A DNA stretch of 64,000 bases from Pseudomonas putida (lineage in GTDB: Bacteria; Pseudomonadota; Gammaproteobacteria; Pseudomonadales; Pseudomonadaceae): NCBI RefSeq assembly GCF_002025705.1, contig NZ_CP018846.1, positions 3,215,501 through 3,279,500 of the forward strand, written 5' to 3'. The notes beneath the pieces are model-generated. The model was not told where the DNA came from, did not search any database, and was given only the letters and a program-made list of their open reading frames with translations. Position 1 is the first letter of the stretch, and each line of letters begins with the position of its first letter. Below are positions 59,950-64,000 of the stretch, piece by piece. The translations under genes and the position numbers were made by a program.

Positions 59950-60666
59950 CTATTTGCTGGCGATCGAGTGCCCCGCCAGCGGGCAGCTCTGGGCGTTGAG
60001 AAAGCGCGACTTCTTCAGCCAGTCCTGCTGCGGGTAGTAGGCAAACACATAGCTACCGTGTTGCAGCGTGTCGATCAGCTTGCCGGCAATGGCCGGCCGC
60101 ACGGCAGGGCAGCCCTGGCTGCGCCCCAGGCGACCGAGGCCGGGAACGACCTTGGGGTCGGCATACGCGGCGGCGTGCATGACAATCGCCCGCGACATGC
60201 TGTTGTCGTTGAAGCCCGGCTCAAGCCCCTGCAGGCGCAACGAGCGGCCGTGCTTGCCGCTGTAGGTCTGGCCGGTTTCATACAGGCCGATGGAGGATTG
60301 GTAACTGTTCGGGGCATTGGAGAACAGGGTCGGCACATCGGCGCCGCTGTTCTTGCCATGGGCGACCCATTCCTCGAACAACAGTTTGCGTGCGCGCAAG
60401 TCGAACACCCAAAGCCGCTTGTCACGCGAAGCCTTGGAGTAATCGATCACCGTCAGCAACTTGTCCGCCTCGCTGTGGCTGGCGCAGGCGTAGGCACTCA
60501 GTGCCAGGGTCAAGGTCGAAAGGCTGGCGTTCGGCGCAAGCTGCTGCAGCTCGGCGGCGCTGGGCAGGGGCTGCGCCTGGGCACTGTGCCAGGCGCCGAG
60601 CAAAAACAGGCCAATACTGGCCACCGAGAGCCGGATGGCTCCCTGCAAAGGATCGAAAATCGACAT
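59950..60666 (-). CDS. murein L,D-transpeptidase, YkuD_2 type
   Basis: A 238-residue secreted protein with a signal peptide (AIRLSVASIGLFLLGAWHSAQA). The catalytic domain has the H164 segment (IVMHAAAYADP) and C186 (LGRSQGCPAV), the YkuD_2 pattern in which the cysteine attacks the peptidoglycan donor stem. It likely forms 3-3 cross-links or attaches a protein to the wall in the periplasm. It lies 96 bases after a second L,D-transpeptidase of another family in the same direction, and has its own strong terminator. Start ATG 60666 is suitable; no upstream alternative was needed. Confidence 0.88.
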   Translation of the reverse strand: MSIFDPLQGAIRLSVASIGLFLLGAWHSAQAQPLPSAAELQQLAPNASLSTLTLALSAYACASHSEADKLLTVIDYSKASRDKRLWVFDLRARKLLFEEWVAHGKNSGADVPTLFSNAPNSYQSSIGLYETGQTYSGKHGRSLRLQGLEPGFNDNSMSRAIVMHAAAYADPKVVPGLGRLGRSQGCPAVRPAIAGKLIDTLQHGSYVFAYYPQQDWLKKSRFLNAQSCPLAGHSIASK

Positions 60667-60762
60667 GGATTACCCTGGTAAAGACCTGAACCGGTCAGCT
60701 AAAAAAACCGTCGGTTTAAGGCCAAAAGCCACCACTTTGCTTGATTTCTACCGCAATGCCGA

Positions 60763-61797
60763 TCATTTCTTGACCAACGGCTTAAGTTCTTCATCGTCGT
60801 CGGTGGTGATCACAGTGAATTTCCCGTCGCTGCGAGTTTCCCGGGTAGACGCCCAATCGGTGATCACCAGCATCGTGCCGACATCCATCGCCGCACGCAG
60901 ATGACGGCGGAACTCCGGGTTGATGTTCAGTTGCCCCAGTTGTTCATAAGGCGTACTCCCGTATTCCGGGTTGCTCAGGCCCACCACCGACCACCGTAAG
61001 GGTAGCCCGTCATCGAGCGCCAGGGCGGATGGTTTTTGCAGCAGCGAGTAAACCGCCATGCCACTGCGATGCTGGCTTTCTTCAAGCGAAAGGGCGGGTG
61101 CCGAGCCGATCAACTGGCCACCGCGATACACGTAGGCGCGGCGGTCAGCGCGGCTGACCAGGATCGACAGCGGCCCTGATGCCGGGTCCGGGTCGTTCCA
61201 GAACTGCTGGTTACTCAGTACCAGCGGGCCCTGGGCCTTGCCTGCGCTGACCGTAGGCGCCAGCACGCCGGGGTGGTAAACCTCCACCGGCGCACTGTGG
61301 GTATCGGACACGATGACCGTGGTCGAACTGAAACCGGTGACCTCATACAGCTTCTTGGCAAACTCCAACGGCAGGCGCACGCAACCATGGGAGGCTGGGT
61401 AGCCCGGCAGGTGCCCTGCATGCAGGGCGATACCGTCCCAGGTCAGCCGCTCCATGTAGGGCATCGGTGCGCTGTTGTAGAGGCTGGACTGGTGCTCGAC
61501 CTTCTTCTGCAGAATGCTGAATACCCCCGTGGGGGTTTCCCGGCCGGCCTTGCCGCTGCTCACCGTGCTGACGCCAATGGCGATGCCGTTGCGATAGACA
61601 TAGGCGCGTTGCTCGGTGAGGCTGACCACCACCGTCACCGGCCCCACCGGCGAGACCTGCGGGTACCAGAGAAACTGGCCAGGCTTGAGGCTGTCGAGCT
61701 GGGTCCTGAGTGCGGCTGGGGTGGGCACCTGCAGCGGCGCCGCCTCGACCAAGGTGGCGGCAAGCAACAGACCCAGCGCTAGCGGTAGATGCGACAT
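60763..61797 (-). CDS. L,D-transpeptidase, YkuD family
   Basis: A 344-residue secreted protein: signal peptide MSHLPLALGLLLAATLVEA, then the YkuD domain (near 55-165). H126 (IALHAGHLPG), H137 and C139 (PASHGCVRLP) form the active site. A second, partly similar strand set (LSILVSRADRRAYVYRGG, near 215) suggests a duplicated but catalytically dead half. The enzyme should work on peptidoglycan tetrapeptides. It precedes the YkuD_2 gene. ATG 61797 was preferred over the longer frame to 61908, whose extra residues are not a signal peptide. Confidence 0.88.
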   Translation of the reverse strand: MSHLPLALGLLLAATLVEAAPLQVPTPAALRTQLDSLKPGQFLWYPQVSPVGPVTVVVSLTEQRAYVYRNGIAIGVSTVSSGKAGRETPTGVFSILQKKVEHQSSLYNSAPMPYMERLTWDGIALHAGHLPGYPASHGCVRLPLEFAKKLYEVTGFSSTTVIVSDTHSAPVEVYHPGVLAPTVSAGKAQGPLVLSNQQFWNDPDPASGPLSILVSRADRRAYVYRGGQLIGSAPALSLEESQHRSGMAVYSLLQKPSALALDDGLPLRWSVVGLSNPEYGSTPYEQLGQLNINPEFRRHLRAAMDVGTMLVITDWASTRETRSDGKFTVITTDDDEELKPLVKK

Positions 61798-62058
61798 CGA
61801 CTGACCTCCATGGCAACCTGCCACAAGCTTATTCTGAACAACCCTTGCAAGCCACTTGTTCGACACGTCGAGTGCGCGAGGTAACAACTGTGCACAGTAA
61901 ACGTGCACATAATTCCCACATGAAAGCTCAGGCAGCTAGGCACCTGGCAGGCAAAAACGCGCCGTGACCGTGAATCCCATCCCCGCTCACGGGTTGGTAC
62001 GAATCTTGTTTGTATACAAATACCAACAATAAAAGTACACAACCATCATGGAGTCCCG
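61798..62058. promoter_or_regulatory. divergent region with GntR-like palindrome before the NCS1 gene
   Basis: 261 bases without a gene between the L,D-transpeptidase and NCS1 genes. TTTGTATACAAA (62009-62020) is a perfect 12-base palindrome typical of GntR/FadR-type operators. It lies within a wider dyad GTTGGTA (61993-61999) / TACCAAC (62021-62027), which has a different centre. Two GTGCAC palindromes (61890-61895, 61903-61908) are 13 bases apart. No matching regulator gene is in the window. Confidence 0.6.
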
Positions 62059-63579
62059 ATGGCGTCGATTTCCCGTTCCGATGTTGGCCAGCTTGCCGAT
62101 CTCCCCGCCGAGACGGCTGACCCCAGTCAACTGCAACTGAGCCCGCGCCTGTACAGTGCCGACCTTGCTCCGACCCGCGCGGCAAACCGCACCTGGGGGC
62201 GCTACAGCCTGTTTGCCCTGTGGACCAATGATGTGCACAACATCGCCAACTACTCCTTCGCCATCGGCCTGTTCGCCCTGGGCATGAGCGGTGCGCAGAT
62301 CCTCGCCGCCTTCGCGCTGGGTGCACTGGTGATCTACGGCCTGATGAACCTGTCCGGCTACATGGGGCAGAAGACCGGCCTGCCCTACCCCGTCATGTGC
62401 CGGATCAGCTTTGGCATCCACGGTGCCCAGATCCCGGCACTGATCCGCGCGGTGATCGCCATCGCCTGGTTCGGTATCCAGACCTACCTCGCCTCGGTAG
62501 TGCTGCGCGTCCTGCTCACCGCCATCGCGCCAGACCTCAAGCCCTATGACCAGAACTCGATGCTTGGCCTGTCGACCCTGGGCTGGGTCACCTTCCTCGG
62601 CATCTGGTGCGTGCAAGTGGCGATCTTCGCCTACGGCATGGAGATGGTACGCCGCTTCGAATCCCTCGCCGGGCCGATCATCCTGGTCGCCTTCACCGGC
62701 CTGGCGGGCTGGATGTATTGGCGCAGTGGGCTGTCGATCGCCTGGTCCAGCGGCAACGCGCCGACCGGCCCCACGATGTGGCTGAAAGTGCTCGGTGCCG
62801 CGGCGCTGTGGGTCTCGCTGTACGGCACCATGATCCTCAACTTCTGCGATTTCACCCGTAACTGCCCGGACCGTCGCACGATCAGCGTGGGCAATTTCTG
62901 GGGCCTGCCGGTGAACATGCTCGGCTTCGCGCTGATCGCCGTGGTGCTCGCCGGTGCGCAGTTCAGCATCGACGGCAAGCTGGTACAGAGCCCGAGCGAA
63001 ATCGTCGCCGCCATCCCCAACACCGCAGGCCTGGTGCTGGCCTGCCTGGCCTTCCTGCTCGTCACCGTGGCGGTGAACATCATGGCCAACTTTGTAGCCC
63101 CGGCTTTCGTGCTCACCAACCTGGCACCGAAGGTGCTGAACTTCCGCCGCGCGGGCTTGCTGAGCGCCACCATCGCAGTGCTGATCCTGCCCTGGCACCT
63201 GTACAACAGCCCGTCGGTGATCGTGTATTTCCTCGGCGGCCTGGGTGCCCTGCTCGGCCCGCTGTACGGCATCATGGTCACCGATTACTACCTGGTACGC
63301 CGCAGCCGGGTAAACCTGCCGCAGCTGTACAGTGAAAGCCCCGAGGGCGCCTATCACTATCGCGGCGGGGTCAACCTGCGTGCTGTGGCGGCGTTTGTCC
63401 CGGCCTCGCTGATCGCCATCCTGCTGGCGTTGGTGCCGGCATTCGAAACGCTGTCGCAGTTCTCCTGGTTCTTTGGCGCCGGCCTGGGCGGGCTGATCCA
63501 CTACGCCCTCGCCAACCGCAGCACCCGGTACCTGGAAGTGTCTGGCGAAAGCATCGCCGTGGACAGCGCGCACCACTGA
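62059..63579 (+). CDS. NCS1 family nucleobase:cation symporter
   Basis: A 506-residue transporter with about 12 hydrophobic spans. The early NRTWGRYSLFALWTNDVHNIANYSFAIGLF and the GLPYPVMCRISFGIHGAQIPALIRAVIAIAWFG segment are the NCS1 hallmarks, seen in carriers of hydantoin, allantoin, uracil, cytosine or thiamine. The FCDFTRNCPDRRT motif (near residue 262) closes the second repeat. The particular nucleobase cannot be read. It stands alone in the window, and the TTTGTATACAAA site 39 bases upstream suggests control by a GntR-type regulator encoded elsewhere. Confidence 0.9.
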   Translation: MASISRSDVGQLADLPAETADPSQLQLSPRLYSADLAPTRAANRTWGRYSLFALWTNDVHNIANYSFAIGLFALGMSGAQILAAFALGALVIYGLMNLSGYMGQKTGLPYPVMCRISFGIHGAQIPALIRAVIAIAWFGIQTYLASVVLRVLLTAIAPDLKPYDQNSMLGLSTLGWVTFLGIWCVQVAIFAYGMEMVRRFESLAGPIILVAFTGLAGWMYWRSGLSIAWSSGNAPTGPTMWLKVLGAAALWVSLYGTMILNFCDFTRNCPDRRTISVGNFWGLPVNMLGFALIAVVLAGAQFSIDGKLVQSPSEIVAAIPNTAGLVLACLAFLLVTVAVNIMANFVAPAFVLTNLAPKVLNFRRAGLLSATIAVLILPWHLYNSPSVIVYFLGGLGALLGPLYGIMVTDYYLVRRSRVNLPQLYSESPEGAYHYRGGVNLRAVAAFVPASLIAILLALVPAFETLSQFSWFFGAGLGGLIHYALANRSTRYLEVSGESIAVDSAHH

Positions 63580-63602
63580 GTTTTGCCTGCCGTCAGATGT
63601 GC

Positions 63603-63839
63603 AGTACCTGTGAGATCGAGCGCCGCCCGCGCGGCGCATCGCGGATAAATCCGCTCCTACACCTGTTGCAACGTGCCGAACCTGTTACGCCATGGTTGCC
63701 CGCCCTGGCGCATGACTTGAAGCTGTGCAAACCGGCTGACAACCATGGCCTCATAGGCATGGCCACGTTGCAACAGATGTAGGAGCGGATTTATCCGCGA
63801 TGCGCCGCGCGGGCGGCGCTCGATCTCACAGGCGCTGCA
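63603..63839. repeat. inverted pair of REP elements with extended arms, copy C
   Basis: Inverse arm 63603-63675, plus arm 63764-63839. Homology runs past the REP core into GCAACGTG, so arms reach about 73 bases. The inner flank (GGCCATGCC, then GAGGCCATGGTTGTCAGCC in inverse sense) is nearly the same as at 31260-31300. It occupies the gap between the NCS1 gene and the last gene. Confidence 0.9.
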
Positions 63840-63870
63840 TCTCTCTGCTTTATCGGGCCCACTCGGACAG

Positions 63871-64000
63871 TCAGGAAGCCAGCGCTTGCGAACGCCGCGG
63901 CGTCGGTGCCTCGTACCGCTGGGGTTGCTGCCAGGCCAGCTGGGCCTGCACCTGTTCAGCGGCATCCATGACCTTCTGCGCCCAGCTGTCATCTTCCGGG
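63871..64000 (-). CDS. C-terminal end of an unidentified protein, partial
   Basis: On the minus strand a frame open from the window edge ends at TGA 63871-63873, giving about 42 residues: SWAQKVMDAAEQVQAQLAWQ, then a Pro/Arg-rich tail. G/C-rich third positions and position after the REP pair support a real gene whose main part lies beyond the window. The fragment is too short to name. Confidence 0.5.
   Translation of the reverse strand, partial: PEDDSWAQKVMDAAEQVQAQLAWQQPQRYEAPTPRRSQALAS

Overview
The window comes from a GC-rich gammaproteobacterium, almost certainly a Pseudomonas of the P. putida group. The reasons are very high G/C at third codon positions, an arginine-transaminase locus (aruH, aruI, aruS, aruR plus acyl-CoA genes) in the order known from pseudomonads, putida-type REP palindromes, and families typical of that group. 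The window is ordinary chromosome. I see no rRNA, tRNA, CRISPR array, phage or intact insertion sequence. One stretch of about 0.8 kb (53.7-54.5 kb) is poorer in GC, has no confident gene and looks like a remnant.

Layout. 1-8.1 kb: amino-compound catabolism (NIPSNAP, PanE-like reductase, two MFS carriers, ornithine-cyclodeaminase-like protein, RidA-like protein, FAD amine oxidase, AraC regulator). 8.4-12.3 kb: a compact operon of circularly permuted ATP-grasp, alpha-E, transglutaminase and Anbu peptidase. 12.3-17.4 kb: a six-gene lipid/flavoprotein operon (NTF2-like, SDR, FAD oxidoreductase, DUF1365, cyclopropane synthase, DUF2878) behind two sites matching the LitR/PplR light-repressor operator. 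17.4-20.9 kb: cyanate detoxification (cynR, cynT, cynS) with a cytosine-deaminase-like hydrolase. 20.9-23.5 kb: SDR with divergent LysR, and a Tsx-like porin. 23.5-27.5 kb: a bufferin-type RiPP operon (BufA1 precursor, DUF692 enzyme, partner protein, DoxX) diverging from its ECF sigma/anti-sigma pair, with two matching SigF-type promoters. 27.5-30.9 kb: LuxR regulator, class III transaminase and polyamine-binding protein. 31.3-37.9 kb: a dipeptide/opine-type ABC importer with quinone reductase and Rrf2 regulator, carrying a 13-bp tandem repeat between two of its genes. 38-53.7 kb: arginine transaminase pathway with a CoA-dependent branch, permease, sensor system and TetR regulator. 54.5-59.9 kb: carnitine monooxygenase (cntA, cntB), BCCT carrier and XRE-PAS regulator with paired operators. 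60-61.8 kb: two L,D-transpeptidases. 62-63.6 kb: an NCS1 nucleobase transporter.

How it works together. Much of the window handles nitrogenous small molecules: carrier, oxidase or transaminase, then aldehyde or acyl-CoA processing. Each set has its own local regulator. Two stress circuits stand out. The Buf operon, under its own sigma factor, is expected to make a periplasmic metal-binding modified peptide. The presumptive light-induced membrane-lipid operon has no photoreceptor gene in the window and would have to be controlled in trans. Starts were adjusted from the longest reading frame wherever ribosome sites, overlaps or family alignment supported it.
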